NCBI GenBank assembly: GCA_943736015.1 | Contig: OX031069.1 | Span: 17,365,235-17,429,234, forward strand | From: Tridacna crocea | Lineage: Eukaryota > Mollusca > Bivalvia > Cardiida > Cardiidae | Direction: 5' to 3' | DNA: 64,000 nucleotides | Shown here: positions 19,676 through 31,469 of the stretch, piece by piece | Layout of the letters: each line of letters begins with the position of its first letter | Position numbering within the stretch: the stretch's first letter is position 1 | Translations under genes and position numbers: made by a program | Notes under the pieces: generated by a model | The model's input: only the letters and a program-made list of their open reading frames with translations | The model's database searches: none | What the model was told of the DNA's origin: nothing

Positions 19676-19696
19676 ATATAGGTACGTTTTCACTGG

Positions 19697-19917
19697 TTGA
19701 CTCTTTAACACAAAGTTTTGGAATGAACTAAATTGAAAGCATTTGGAGCATATTATATTAAATGTAGCTTAAATGATGATTTCTGTATTTGATAGGGTAG
19801 AAAACATTGTGGGAAAATTAGAAAACCCTGACTGATTACTAGTATTTTCTCTTTTCCCACAGTAAAGGCTTCTCTTTCAAGATTGTTTTAACTCAGGGTT
19901 GTGTAGAAAAGAGTTAA
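19697..19917 (-). mobile_element. TTAA-MITE A, degenerate
   Basis: Reverse copy 22 bp after the previous one. The left border is TTGA and the right TTAA is at 19914. Confidence 0.75.
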
Positions 19918-19933
19918 AAATCATTCATATCTT

Positions 19934-20146
19934 TTAACCCTTTACCAAACAATCCTTTGTTTTAAAGACCCTGAAATCATTGTAGGAATAGTAGAAAATG
20001 AAAGTAATCATCATTTTCTTCTTTTCCCACTATGATTTCTACCCTGCTGGAAACACATTTTAATTTTTGAGTTATATTTATTTTCTTGTCTGCAAGTGCT
20101 TTCAATTTGGACCAGTCTAAAATTTTGTCGTTTGGTAAAGAGATAA
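19934..20146 (+). mobile_element. TTAA-MITE A, shortened
   Basis: Forward copy with part of the left arm deleted (no GAAGCCTTTTGAAAA). The right border has decayed to GATAAA. Confidence 0.8.
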
Positions 20147-20219
20147 AGTGCCTTAAATGCTGAAGTTCTTTTCTCTCATTTGTAAAGATTGACTCATTGA
20201 TTGTATGGTATTTAATGCA

Positions 20220-20483
20220 CTATTCAACATTATTTCACCTATTTTTGGGCACCCAGTGCACCTATCCATCCTTTCTGGAGTTTCTTTTACCATTACTCCG
20301 CACAGTTTCCTTTCCAAGCCACAGGCTGCTTTCCCACATAACCATCATCAAAACAATGCTCAGTGGTGGGAGAGGAATGAATCCTGTCACAATGACTATC
20401 ATCAATCCTGAGAAGAAATTGGCTGGGCCAGGGATTGAACCCGCAACCCCCTGTTCTCAAGTCCTGCATGCTACTGGGGCTCA
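20220..20483 (-). mobile_element. tRNA-derived SINE (V-type body)
   Basis: In complement, the head has TAGCATGCAGGACTTGAGAA and box B-like GCGGGTTCAATCCC. The body has GATAGTCATTGTGACAGGAT and TTCATTCCTCTCCCACC. Related copies are at 29802 and 53560. Confidence 0.7.
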
Positions 20484-20494
20484 GCTCTTGGATT

Positions 20495-20724
20495 TTAACC
20501 CTTTACCCCATAAGGCATTTCTATTGTATCTCTAATTGACCCTAAATAACAGCAAGGATGAAGCCATTTCTTATGTGTATATGACACCTTTTGATAGCAT
20601 AGAAAACATTGTGACAAAAGGTGAAATTGCTCGTCACGAGCAATTTCACCTTTTACCACAATGTTTTCCAAAGAATCCTACAAGCAATGCGTATAAATGA
20701 ATATCTATGGAGTAAAGGGTTTAA
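20495..20724 (+). mobile_element. TTAA-MITE B (reference copy)
   Basis: Full B copy. The centre GCTCGTCACGAGC lies in a near-perfect palindrome starting AAAACATTGTGACAAAAGG. It begins 12 bp after a SINE head. Confidence 0.9.
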
Positions 20725-20888
20725 AAAGGTAGTTTTATGGATAGATGCAGCCACAAGGACAGATTGAACTGTACTTTACATTCAAATTCTTTCGATTTTA
20801 CAGAAGATATCCTTCACATTCTTCAACATTTTCACAGAAAAAGTAATGGTCTGCCAGTATTTATATATTTATGTATTTATATATATGT

Positions 20889-20964
20889 ACCTTTTACCAC
20901 ATTGCTTTCCAAAGGCTCCTACAAGCAATGCGTAGAAATGAGTATCTATGGAGTAAAGGGTTAA
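20889..20964 (+). mobile_element. TTAA-MITE B, right-end fragment
   Basis: Only the last third is present. Its final TTAA (20961) is the first TTAA of the next A copy. Confidence 0.75.
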
Positions 20965-21186
20965 CACTTTACCAAACATCAAATTTTTAGATTGATCCAT
21001 ACTGTGAAAGCATTTGATGTCAACAAAGTAAATGTGACTTGAAAATTGAAATTTGTGTTGGGAGGGGTAGAAAACATTGTGGGAATGGGAGAAAATGCTG
21101 GTTACCAGCATTTTCTCCTTTTACCACCATGTTTTCAAAAGACCTCTTTCTCAGGATCGTTAACAGTCGAGGTTGTAAAGAGTTAA
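20961..21186 (-). mobile_element. TTAA-MITE A
   Basis: Full reverse copy sharing TTAA with the B fragment. Confidence 0.9.
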
Positions 21187-21449
21187 AGAAGATATGGTGC
21201 ATACTGAAAGGAAGCTTTTTAAATGTATCACGAAAAAGAAGAGATGTATGAAGAGATTTTTTTCTATTACAGGTAACAAAAATTCCCAGGATTTTTTTTT
21301 TTTTACCAAACTGTACAGATCCCGCCTGTTAAACTAACATTTGTGTAAGATGATTGTTAATGTAATTTACATATATCTCTGTTTGTATTTCATCAGAGAT
21401 TCGTTTTTTTTATTTTATTTTTTGTTAGATAAGATCATATTTATTCTAT
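21187..21449. other. Spacer, nothing recognised
   Basis: T-rich, with no exon or repeat match. Confidence 0.35.
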
Positions 21450-21682
21450 TTAACTTGTTTATCAAACAACAAAATTTTAGAGTTGCCCAAAATGAAAACA
21501 TTTGCAGATAACAAAATAAATTACCCAAAAATTGCACTTTTTTATTATAGACATGATGTGGAAAACATAATGGGAAGAGGAGAAAGTGCTGGTTACCAGC
21601 ATTTTCTTCTTAGTCCAAAATGTTTTCAAAAGGTTACTTTCTATGGTTTGTTAAAACTTGCAATTACTTGGTAAATGGTTAA
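21450..21682 (-). mobile_element. TTAA-MITE A
   Basis: Full but diverged reverse copy with TTAA at both ends. Confidence 0.85.
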
Positions 21683-21902
21683 TCCTATTACGTTTACTAC
21701 ATTTTCTTCCTTATATGGTTAAACTTCTTGTTATACCCCACCACCTATGAAATGGGGGGGGGGGGCGTAAACTGATTTCACTATGTCGATCTGTCCATCT
21801 ATTCATCAATTGAACCGTTTTTATAGACTTTTCCTTTCTGTGCAAACTTCAAAATCCGGTTGACCTAGGATCCTGACATTTTACACAAGAGTTGCTCCTT
21901 AT

Positions 21903-22129
21903 TTAACCCTTTCCAAAACAATTCCTGGTTTTTACAGGTCTGGATTAGTAGCTGTTTGAAAACAAAGTGGGAAAAGGAGAAAATGCTGGTAACCAGCATT
22001 TTCTCCTTTTCCCACAATGTTTTCTACCCTATCATAAACAAATCATCTTTTCAGCAAGAGTTGAATTGTCGTCTGCAAATGCTTTCAATTTGGTCTAGTC
22101 CAAAAGTTTGTTGTTTGGGAAAGGGTTAA
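21903..22129 (+). mobile_element. TTAA-MITE A
   Basis: Full copy of a variant with GATTAGTAGCTGTTTGAAAA in the left arm and ATCATAAACAAATC in the right arm. A similar variant is at 47944. Confidence 0.88.
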
Positions 22130-22374
22130 AGAGGTTATCTGTAGTTTCGGGGTCACATAGGTCAAGGTCACAGGGGATATTGTTTTGAAAATCTTTTCCA
22201 TTCTCCGATTCTTATGCTTCAGTGACAAGCTGCTGGTAGGGGGTATTTGTCTACTTTGTGGTTGTTCTAAACTTTGTGGTTGTTTTGTGCTTTGTGGTTG
22301 ATTTATGCTTTGTGGTTGTTCTAGTTTTGATGCTGCCGCATTGATGGCTTTTTTTTTGTGAAAACATTCTTTTT

Positions 22375-23971
22375 AGCTCACCTGAGCACAACGTGCTCAA
22401 GGGGAGCTTTTAGGATCACCCGGTGTCCGTCCTTCGTCCTCCGTCGTCAACAATTCTTTAAACATCAACTCCTCCTAAACCGCTGGGTGGATTTGGACCA
22501 AACTTGGGAAAAATGTTTCTTGGGAGGTCCTCTTTAAAAATTGTTCACAGAATTTGATTCCATCAAAAACTCTGGTTGCCATGGCAACCAAATGGAATTT
22601 TTTAGCAAATTCTTTAAAAATCTTCTCCTCTGAAACCGCTGGTCGGATTTTGAAATAATTTCACAGATATGTTCCTTGGGTAACCCTTTTCAAAAACATT
22701 TCGTGAAATTTTGATCCGTCAAAAAATGTGGCTCTGGTGAATGGGGGCTACTTGCACTATACAGAAATGAAGGAATTCTTTAAAAATCTTCTCCTCTGAA
22801 ACCGCAGGTCAGATTTTGAAATAATTTCACAGATATGTTCCTTGGGTGACCCTTTTCAAAACTTGTTCGTGAAATTTTGATCCGTCAAAACATGTGGCTC
22901 TGGTATATGGGGGCTACTTGCACTATACAGAAATGAAGGAATTCTTAAAAAATCTTCTTCTCTGAAACCGCTGGTCAGATTTTGAAATAATTTCACAGAT
23001 ATGTTCCTTGGGTGACCCTTTTCAAAGGTTGTTCGCGAAATTTTGATTGGTCAAGAAACATGACTCTGGTGAATGGGGGCTTCTTGCACTATACAGAAAT
23101 GAAGAAATTCTTAAAAAATCTTCTTCTCTGAAACAGCGGATTAGATTTTGAAATAATTTCACAGAGTTGATCCTTTGGTGACCCTTTTCAAAAATTGTTC
23201 GCGAAATTTTGATTGATCAAGAAACATGGCTCTGGTGAATGGGGGCTACTTGCACTATACAGAAATGAAGAAATTCTTGAACATTTTTCTTCTCTGAAAT
23301 GGCTGGACAGATTTTGAAATAATTTCACAGAGATGTTCCTTGGGTGATCCTGTTCTAAAATTGTTCGCGAAATTTTGATTGGCCAAGAAACATGGCTCTG
23401 GTGAACGAGGGCTACTTGCACTATATGGAAATGAAGAAATTCTTGAAAATTCTTCTTCTCTGAAACCCATTGTCAGATTTTAAAATAATCTGACAGAGAT
23501 GTTCCTTGGGTGACCCTTTCAAAAGCTGTACATATAATTTTGATCCGTCAAGAAACATGGCTCTTGTGAATTGGGGCTACTTGCACTATACGGACATGAT
23601 GAAATTGTTGAAAATTCTCTTTCTCTGAAACCCCTGGTCAGATTTTAGAAGAAATTTTCCAAAATGTTCTTTGGGTGACCCTTTTCAAAACTTGTTCGTA
23701 AATTTTGATCCATCAAGAAACATGGCTCTCGTGGATGAGGGCTACTTGCTCTTATACAGAAATCAAGAATTCTTAAAAATTCTTCTTTTTGAAACTGATG
23801 GTCAGATTTCGAAATGACTTTTACAGGTGACCTTTTGAAAATTGCTTGGCAAAATTATAAATTTGGTTCCAATGTTTCAATTGCCCCCCCCTCCTCCTCC
23901 CCTCCAAAAATAGACTATGGTCATCTCAAAAATTCAGGTGAGCGATCCAGGACCATCTTGGCCCTCTTGTT
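22375..23971 (+). mobile_element. Family C hairpin-ended element with about 8-unit tandem core
   Basis: The 5' end AGCTCACCTGAGCACAACGT has stem GAGCAC/GTGCTC. Core units of about 165 bp follow (GGCTACTTGCACTATACAGA). The 3' end has CAGGTGAGCGATCC, the inverted repeat of the 5' end, a hairpin AGGACCATCTTGGCCCT and CTCTTGTT. It is flanked by T runs. Confidence 0.85.
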
Positions 23972-24031
23972 TTTTTTATTTTTAGCTATTGGCATTTAAA
24001 GACAAAGTATGAGATTGTTTACTAAATTTGG

Positions 24032-24260
24032 TTAACCTTTTACCACACAACCTTTAGTTTTGAAAAAACCCTCGGGAAGAAGCTTTTGGAAAATATTGTT
24101 GGAAAAGGAGAAAATGCTGGTAACCAGCATTTTCTCCTTTTCCAGCAATGATTTTTTCCCATTCAATTGAGAATGAAATTGTTGGGTCAGCATATGATTT
24201 GCTATTTGCAAATGCCTTCATTTTGGACAATCTTAAATTTTGTATGGGGTAAAGAGTTGA
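24032..24260 (+). mobile_element. TTAA-MITE A
   Basis: Full copy. The palindrome stem uses TTGGAAAAGG and CCTTTTCCAGCAA, a matched change on both arms. Confidence 0.88.
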
Positions 24261-24885
24261 TGCACTTTCCATTCATCCCCATAGAAAAAAGAGCTTATCA
24301 TTATACTCATTACTACAGCAAATAAAATTTCAGTCAATTATTTTTTATCTCAACATTTTGATATACAGATGATGTACATGAATTATTGCTTATTTTGCCT
24401 CAAAGCCCAGTTGCTGCAGGAGTTTAACAATTTAGTTGTTGAAATGTATTTAGATCTAAACTTTACCAAGTATAAAACTTATTTTGAAGATGACATTCTT
24501 TTATTGCACAGTCATTCCAAGTGAATCAAACTTTCCACACAATAGGCCACGACTTTTCTGTTAAAATAAGTGGAAAATTTGAAGGTTGTTTCCTAAAAGC
24601 AAAGTGGCTTATAAGTTAGATTTATTTTTCTAATTGATCTTGTTGTAAGTGCTTAAAAATTGAGGAAATTATCACACAATTACCCATATGGGTGCTATTT
24701 TGGTTCAAGGCCCTAATGTATTTTTGGCACACTAATATCTTTAATCGGTAGAAAAGTTAACCTGCTTGCAAGCTTACAAAAGTGTTGTGACCACGGACCA
24801 CCCTTGATTTTCACAACTATGGATTAATAGTGTTTGATGGTACCAGTCAGTTTAACACTATCAATGTAATTAAAGGCATTGTACA
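24261..24885. other. Spacer, nothing recognised
   Basis: No exon-like frame, RNA gene or repeat match is visible in these 625 bp. Confidence 0.35.
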
Positions 24886-25115
24886 TTAACCCCTTTCCCA
24901 AACGACAAATTTTTGAACTGGACCAAATTGAAAGCATTTGCAGGCGACAATTCAACTCTAGCTGAAAAGATGATTTCTATCTATGATATTGTAGAAAACA
25001 TGGTGGGAAAAGGAGAAAATGCTGGTTACCAGCATTTTCTCCTTTTCCCACTATGTTTTCTAAAGGCTACTTTTCCAGACCCGTAGAAACCAGGGATTGT
25101 TTGGGAAAGTGTTAA
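24886..25115 (-). mobile_element. TTAA-MITE A
   Basis: Full reverse copy whose right TTAA (25112) is shared with the next copy. The stem carries a matched ATGGTGGG/CCCACTAT region. Confidence 0.9.
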
Positions 25116-25325
25116 CCCTTTACCACACAATGACGACTTTTACCATCCCTGAGGAAGAAGTCTTTTGAAAACATTGTGGGAAAAGGAGAGGTTACCAGCA
25201 TTTTCTTTTTTTCCCACAAAGTTTTCTACCCAACTAAAGCAAAATTTGAGCCACTTTGAAATTGTCATCTGCAAATGCTTTCAATTTGGATAAGTATAAA
25301 ATTTTGCCATGTGGTGATGGGTTAA
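25112..25325 (+). mobile_element. TTAA-MITE A, sharing a TTAA
   Basis: Forward copy with a deletion in the left side of the palindrome (GGAGAGGTTACC). Confidence 0.88.
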
Positions 25326-25741
25326 GCAAGTGTATCAGCCACCTCCTATGTGCAGGAGCAGCTTATAAGATAAATTTTACTAGTATTCCTAAAATAGTAA
25401 AAATGACAGGGTGTGGCCTATGTAGTGCAGCGGCTTATTGTGGTAAGTTTCTGGCAGACAAACAAACTATAATTAGATTAAAAGTTGCCAAGGTGCTCTA
25501 TCTTTGATTTGTTACTTTTTTTTTGTAACTTAATCTTGTATAGTTACAGATTTTCAGTCTTTTTTATTTTTCAATCTTTTTTTTTTTTCTTACAATGATT
25601 TCCACGGTCTTGAAGGGTAATACTTTAAATGCATTTTAATCTCTACATACATTGTATTTTGATACTGGCCAATATACTCAAATTTAAAGGATGATCTGAA
25701 ACAAGACTCACTGAACTAGCTGCAGGAGGTGGTGGTAGAGT
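25326..25741. other. Spacer, nothing recognised
   Basis: Contains short Met-started frames without splice or family support, and T-rich runs. Confidence 0.35.
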
Positions 25742-25967
25742 TTAACCCATTACCACACAATCCCTACTTTTGACGACCCTGAGAAAGAAGCCTTTGAAAA
25801 CATTATGGGAAAAGGAGAAAATGCTGGTAACCAGCATTTTCTCCTTTTCCCACAGTCTTTTCTACCCTTCCCAGAACAAATTTCAATTTTTCAACCACCT
25901 CTATTTTGTCGTCTGCAAATGCTTTCAATTTGAACCAGTCTAAAATTTTGTCATGTGGTAGAGTTAC
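25742..25967 (+). mobile_element. TTAA-MITE A
   Basis: Full copy. The right border has decayed to GTTAC. Confidence 0.9.
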
Positions 25968-26025
25968 AAAACAAGGCTTCTTTTTAGCATGACCTCTTGT
26001 CCAACCTAGGCAAATTATAGTTCCC

Positions 26026-26248
26026 TTACTCTTTACCGAACAATCCCTGGTTTTTACAATCCAGAGGATGAAGCCTTCTGAAAACATTGTGGGAAAAGCA
26101 GAAAATGCTGGTAACCAGCATTTTCTCCTTTTCCCACAATGTTTTCTACCCTTCACAAAACAAATTTCAAATTTTCTGTCACTTTTGTCATCTGCAAATG
26201 CTTTCAATTTGGACCAGTCTAAAATATTGCCATTTGGTAATGGGTTAA
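26026..26248 (+). mobile_element. TTAA-MITE A, first of a tandem pair
   Basis: The left half is almost identical to the next copy, including the private changes GGATGAAGCCTTCTG and AAAGCAGAAAATG. Confidence 0.88.
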
Positions 26249-26466
26249 CTCTTTACAATCCCTAGTTTTTACAATCCAGAGGATGAAGCCTTCTGAAAAC
26301 ATTGTGGGAAAAGCAGAAAATGCTGGTAACCAGCGTTTTTTCTTTTTCCCACAATGTTTTCTACTCTTCTAAAGTCAAGTTTCAATTTTTGAGTCATATT
26401 TATATTTTCGTTAGCAAATGCTTTTAATGTGGACAAGTCTAAAATGTTGTTGTTTGATAAAGAGTG
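26245..26466 (+). mobile_element. TTAA-MITE A, second of a tandem pair
   Basis: Shares the TTAA at 26245 with the first copy. The right half (CTTCTAAAGTCAAGTTTCAA) differs from its neighbour. Confidence 0.88.
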
Positions 26467-26543
26467 TGAGCCATGCTCTGTGATAAGGGGGTTTAATGCA
26501 TTTAACTCGGGTCATCCTGCCTTTGTCAATTTTTTTTTTTTAA

Positions 26544-26773
26544 TTAACCCTTTCCCAAACAACAAAATATTTAGACTAAACCAAATTGAAAAGGTCAGCA
26601 GAACAGGAATTAAATATACCACTCATAATGATTTCTGTTTTTAACAGGTTAGAAAACATGGTGGGAAAAGGAGAAAATGCTGGTTACCAGCATTTTCTTC
26701 TTTTCTCACCATGTTTTCAAAAGGACTTTTCTCCTGGGTTATAAAAACCAGGGATTAATTGGGAAAGGGTTAA
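26544..26773 (-). mobile_element. TTAA-MITE A
   Basis: Full reverse copy with TTAA at both ends. Confidence 0.9.
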
Positions 26774-26921
26774 GTCAGTTTGCAGCATATCAAAGTCTGC
26801 CTCATGAATCAATTGGTTGTTTAACAAATTTGATTTTAGTGATTTATTATCATATAATGACTTGCTTTGCTTAATGCATCACAGAGATGCAATAAACACA
26901 CTTGAGCCAAAGCATGGTATA

Positions 26922-27119
26922 GGATCTGTATCCACCAACCATTCTTAAGAATATTCTTTGTTTTTTGCTCCATAATTTTCTAAATATGAAAGGAACACAA
27001 CTTCTGATTGGCTAAACCAAATGGTTTAGCCAATCAAAAGTTGTGTTACTTTCAAATTTAAAAAAAAAAATTGTGAGGAAAAGACCACAAACATTGTGAG
27101 GAATGGTAGGTGAATAATT
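26922..27119. mobile_element. Palindromic MITE family D
   Basis: Inverted arms run from CCACCAACCATTCTTAAGAA to its complement. The centre CTTCTGATTGGCTAAACCA mirrors GGTTTAGCCAATCAAAAG. Confidence 0.75.
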
Positions 27120-27529
27120 ATGTACCAGATGCTTTTAGTTGATTGAGCAAAACATTTTCATACTTGCCTTGTTATTTAAAAATTGGAGGGAAAATACAGA
27201 AAAGAGTTACGACCTGTAGGTTGGACTGTAGGATGTTTTTATTTTTGTAACTGTAAACAGATTTCAATGTACATTCATATCCTAGGTCTACAGAAATTTT
27301 GCATTTTTAGTTTTATTGGCCAAAGGCTTGTACTGTGATGTCATGGCTCTGTGTCTTGATACTTTTTCAGACAAGTGTAAAAAATTGGGTATGACTAACT
27401 CAAGAAGTAAGTTTATGTGGGACGAATTTTGAGAAAACTGTCCACTCCAGAGATTATAATGTCAATTATATACTTTTATGAGTTTGTAGGAGTGTTTGTC
27501 TTGATGATACAAGATATATTGATATTGTC

Positions 27530-27596
27530 AGTTTGCTTCCAAAACCTCGTAACTACAGCTTGTTTCAAGCTTTAGTTACGAGGCTTTGGAACCAAG
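27530..27596. repeat. Hairpin family I
   Basis: CCAAAACCTCGTAACTACAG pairs with CTTTAGTTACGAGGCTTTGG. A second copy is at 28680-28747. Confidence 0.65.
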
Positions 27597-27917
27597 TCAA
27601 CGATATAATATACTTGATGATATATTATCTTGATATTAGCCAACTTCAAAATAGATCATGTCAGGTCAAATAGTAGGTCACTAGGACTAATTTATTTGAA
27701 AAATCTTGTATACACTCTAAGGTCCACATTTTCAGTCATATACCCTACAACATTGGTCAAAATGTTTGTCTTGATTATATCGGGGACTAGATGTCAGGTC
27801 AAAAAGCAAGTCAATAGGACAAACCTTAGCAAAACCTTATGGATACTCCAGAGATCTCATTGTCAGTCCAGTGCTTATAAATATTGGTCTAAATGTTCTC
27901 TCTGACTAGCATGAAAC

Positions 27918-28140
27918 CGGGGCCTGTACTCACCACTATTTTTAAGAACGTTCTTGGTCTTATTCTTCAAGATTTCCTGACCGTGAAAGTAACAGGACTT
28001 CTGATTGGCTAAACCATTTTCTGATTGGCTAAACCATTTGGTTTAGCCAATCAGAAGTTCTGTTACTTTCACATTAACAAAATTCTGAAGAATAAGACTA
28101 AGAATGTTCTCAAGAATGGTTGGTGAATATAGATCCGGGT
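27918..28140. mobile_element. Palindromic MITE family D
   Basis: Full inverted-repeat copy with the central half-site TTCTGATTGGCTAAACCATT duplicated. Confidence 0.8.
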
Positions 28141-28679
28141 TGTATTGGGTCAAAGAGTTGGTATCTTGAACAGATTTTAGAAAAAAAACCTTGATTATGA
28201 GCTGAAGGCAAAACCTTCAGTAGGTTGTCTGCCATGTTTGTCTCAATAGTATCTATGACAAGTTTGATAAGGTTTAATGTTTATGTCAAGAAGTAGGTCA
28301 TAGAGATATATCTGGAATAGATGGTCCGTGTACTGTTGAGGCCACATTTTCACTTTGATATTCATCAAATTTGGTCACAGCATTGTTTTGATTACATCTG
28401 AAACAATTTTGAAAGTTGATTGGCCCAGTAACAAACTAGTGACATCAGGTCACCAGGCATTATTGTCTATACTTGTGTAGTTTATATCCTCAAAGGTTAC
28501 TAGGTTCAGTCAAGCAATTCAGGGCCATGGATGCCCTCGTGTACAAGTATTACTATACTAGTAGAGCATCAGTGGGCTATTGTGGCTTTCTGTTTTTATT
28601 AGTAAAAATTTATACACTATTCAAGATCTGGTATCTCATCTTGCATGCATATTTTGTTTATACAGTGGTATATTGTCTG

Positions 28680-28747
28680 ATTACTTCCAAAACCTCAAAA
28701 CTACAGCTTGTTACAAGCTGTAGTTACAAGGTTTTCGAAGTAAACCC
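28680..28747. repeat. Hairpin family I
   Basis: ACTTCCAAAACCTCAAAACT and TACAGCTTG mirror CAAGCTGTAGTTACAAGG. Confidence 0.65.
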
Positions 28748-28810
28748 ATGATATACCTCTGTGTAACATTTACATTGTTTTCTAAGAGATCATTGAAATT
28801 CTTAGTTGTT

Positions 28811-29119
28811 ATACTCCTGCAAAATGAACGTTTTCGGGGTATACTGGAATCAGCCAGTCAGTCTGTGTGTCCGTCTGTCTGTCTGTCTGTCCGTGTGTAT
28901 ACAAAATACTAGGAATTTTGTGTCGCAAACTCTTCCTACAGTTTTCCTTCAATTGTATTGACACTGCAAATATATTGATCATATATTGAAGATTTGCAAG
29001 ACGCAATTTTCAAGTGTCAACTTTCCCTGGTTGAGGAATTATCTCCCCTTGAATTTGACACGTTTTTCTGTCAAAGTGCTGGCGAGGGTATTAAGTCACA
29101 TTCAGTGACAGCTGTAGCT
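28811..29119 (+). mobile_element. Family Q hairpin-ended element
   Basis: The 5' end ATACTCCTGCAAAATGAACG has an imperfect AAAA-TGAAC-TTTT type hairpin. A (GTCT)n tract follows. The 3' end has GAGGGTAT, the inverted repeat of ATACTCC, then hairpin GTCAC-ATTCA-GTGAC and AGCTGTAGCT. At about 309 bp it lacks a long tandem core. Confidence 0.7.
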
Positions 29120-29254
29120 ATATTTATTTTCAGTTGAATAACTATCAGCCTTTAACCGTTAACTTGCTAAACTTGTGAAATAAAACTTGCGAGCCGATAT
29201 TAAGTATCAAAATTTTGCCATGTCATGTGACTCATTTGGGAAAAAAATTACCCA

Positions 29255-29330
29255 TATCAGACAGTGTATATTGAAGGTTCGACTGCATGTTCTGTGCAGT
29301 CTGATCTTAATATAATCTATCTGTAAATAG
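29255..29330. mobile_element. Palindromic family F
   Basis: ACTGCATGTTCTGTGCAGTC centre with decayed arms (CAGACAGTGTATATTG). Confidence 0.6.
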
Positions 29331-29364
29331 TCTTAATGTCAGGCTAAGCAGCCTAAGGGTTACT

Positions 29365-29593
29365 TTAACTCTCTACCAAACAATTCCTGGTTTTAACGAC
29401 CCAGAGAAAGAAGCCTTATGAAAACACTTTGGGAGAAGGAGAAAATGCTGGTAACCAGCATTTTCTCCTTTTCCCACAACGTTTTCTACTTTTCTAGAGT
29501 CAAGTTTCAATTTTTGATTCATGTTTATTTTGTTGTCTGCAAATGCTTTCAATTTGGACAAGTCTAATATTTTGTTGTTTGATAAAGAGTTAA
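29365..29593 (+). mobile_element. TTAA-MITE A
   Basis: Full copy between TTAA at 29365 and 29590. Confidence 0.92.
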
Positions 29594-29801
29594 ATGTAAT
29601 TTGATGAAAGTATCACTGGTACCCGACAATGGAAACTCAGATCTTTAGTTGATAGAGATGTGCATCTGTTTGATGCAAATTTTGTAGTGTATGTGTAATT
29701 TATAACAATGAATTAATTTTGAATTGTGACTTGTTTGTTATTGTCTTATCTTAGTATTGCGTGTCTAAACAAAAGCTGTGACATGATACTCTTTTTGTTG
29801 T

Positions 29802-30072
29802 AGCCAGGACCCAGTAGTTTAGTTGGTATCATACAGGACTTGAAAAGAAGAGGTCCCTGGTTCGAGTGCCCACTTAACCAATTTCTTTTTGAGGATTGAT
29901 GATAGTCATTGCGACAGGATTCATTCCTCTCCCACCGCTGACCATTGTTTCGAAGATGGTTATGTGGGAAATCCTGCATTGGCTTGGAAACAAAATTAAG
30001 CGGAATACTGATTAAAAAAAAAAAAATGTAGAGAAGCATGTTTGGGTGTACTGGCCGCTGCGATATAACTTG
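29802..30072 (+). mobile_element. tRNA-derived SINE (V-type body)
   Basis: Head CCCAGTAGTTTAGTTGGTAT and box B-like GGTTCGAGTGCC, body GATAGTCATTGCGACAGGAT, then an A13 run and GGTGTACTGGCCGCTGCGAT. Confidence 0.75.
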
Positions 30073-30118
30073 CATAATGTTGAAAACAGCTAATCAATTT
30101 CGGGTGATTCAGGATTGT

Positions 30119-30192
30119 GTCCTCTAACTCATCAGTAAATATTGTGTAATACCGACGTTTTCTTAAAGGTTGTTCGGCCAATTTCAGCATCT
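30119..30192 (+). repeat. Dispersed repeat O, left copy
   Basis: ATATTGTGTAATACCGACGT and GTTCGGCCAATTTCAGCATC match the segment at 31479-31555, so the two flank a family C element. Confidence 0.6.
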
Positions 30193-30203
30193 TTGGTCTT
30201 TTT

Positions 30204-31452
30204 AGCTCACCTGAGCACGAAGTGCTCAGAGTGAGCTATTGTGATAGTGCTGTGTCCGGCGTCCGTCATGCATCGTCCATCGTCAACCTTTACCTTGTGT
30301 ACACTCTAGAGGCCACATTTTCAGTCCGATACTCATTAAAGTTTGTCAGAATGTTTGCCTCGATGAAATCTCGGACAAGTTTGAAATTGGGTCATGTTGG
30401 GTCAAAAACTAGGTCACAAGGTCAAATCTAAGAAAAACCTTGTGTACGCTCTAGAGGCCACATTTTGAGTCCGATACTCATGAAATGTAGTCAGAATGTT
30501 TGCCTGTATGATACCTCGGACGAGTTCGAAAATTGGTCATGTTGGGTCAAAAACTAGGTCACTAGGTCAAATCTTAGAAAAACCTTTTGTACGCTCTAGA
30601 GGCAACATTTTGTGTCCAAAACTCTTGAAAGTTGTACAGAATGTTTGTCTTGATGATATCTCGAACAAGTTCGAAAATGGGTCATGTCGGGTCAAAAACT
30701 AGATCACTACGTCAAATCTTAGAAAAGCCGTGTGTAAGCTCTAGAGGCCACATTTTCAGTCTGATACTCATGAAAATTGGTCAGAATGTTTGTCTTAATT
30801 ATATCTCGGATTAGTTTGAAAATAGGTCATGTCGGGTCAAAAACTAAGTCACTAGGTCAAATCTTAGAGAAACCTTTTGTATGCTCTAGAGGCCACATTT
30901 TCAGTCCAAAACTCTTGAAAGTTGGTCAGAATGTTGGCCTTGATGATATCTCAGATGAGTTTGAAAATGGGGCGTGTCGGGTCAAAAACTAGGTCACCTA
31001 AAACTTGTTCATAATATTTGCCATGGTGATACCTTGAATGAGTTTGAAAATATGTCAAGTGGAGTCAAAAACTAGGTCACTGGGTCAAATATTAGAAAAA
31101 CCTTGTGTACACTCTAAAGGCCACATTTTCTGCCTGATACTCTTGAAACTTGGTCAGAATGTTTGTTTTGGTGATGTCTCAAAAGAGTTTGATAATGGGT
31201 AATTGTCGGGTCCAAAACTAGGTCACTTGGTTAAATCTTAGAAAAACCTCTTGTACACTGTAGAGGCCATATTTTCAGTCCAATACTCATGAAACTTGGT
31301 CAGAATGTTTGTCTTATTGATATCTCAAAAGTGTTTGATGATGGGTAATGTCTAATAAAAAACTAGTTCACTGGAAAACTGGATTGAAAATGGTTCATGT
31401 TTGGTCAATAGACTCAGATGAGTAATTTCAGGGCCATCATGGCCCTCTTGTT
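30204..31452 (+). mobile_element. Family C hairpin-ended element with about 8-unit tandem core
   Basis: The 5' end AGCTCACCTGAGCACGAAGT has stem GAGCAC/GTGCTC and a GAA loop. Units of about 145 bp (CGCTCTAGAGGCCACATTTT) follow. The 3' end has hairpin AGGGCCATCATGGCCCT and CTCTTGTT. Its core differs from the family C member at 22375 but its ends match. Confidence 0.88.
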
Positions 31453-31469
31453 ATATGAGAGTTAGGGGC

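Larger units (their letters stand above)
27370..28542 (+). mobile_element. Old, degenerate family C element
   Basis: Remnant core units (TTGTATACACTCTAAGGTCC, GTTTGTCTTGATTATATC) end in a decayed 3' hairpin AGGGCCATGGATGCCCT plus CGTGT. A family D element at 27918 is inserted in it. Confidence 0.6.

Noticed and set aside
28473-28751. A 92-codon plus-strand frame
   Set aside because: It spans the decayed end of a family C element and a family I hairpin.
30204-31010. Repetitive frames such as FVLMISRTSSKMGHVGSKTRSL as a repeat protein
   Set aside because: They are translations of the family C core, whose unit length of about 145 bp is not a stable multiple of three, and they carry stops and no start context.
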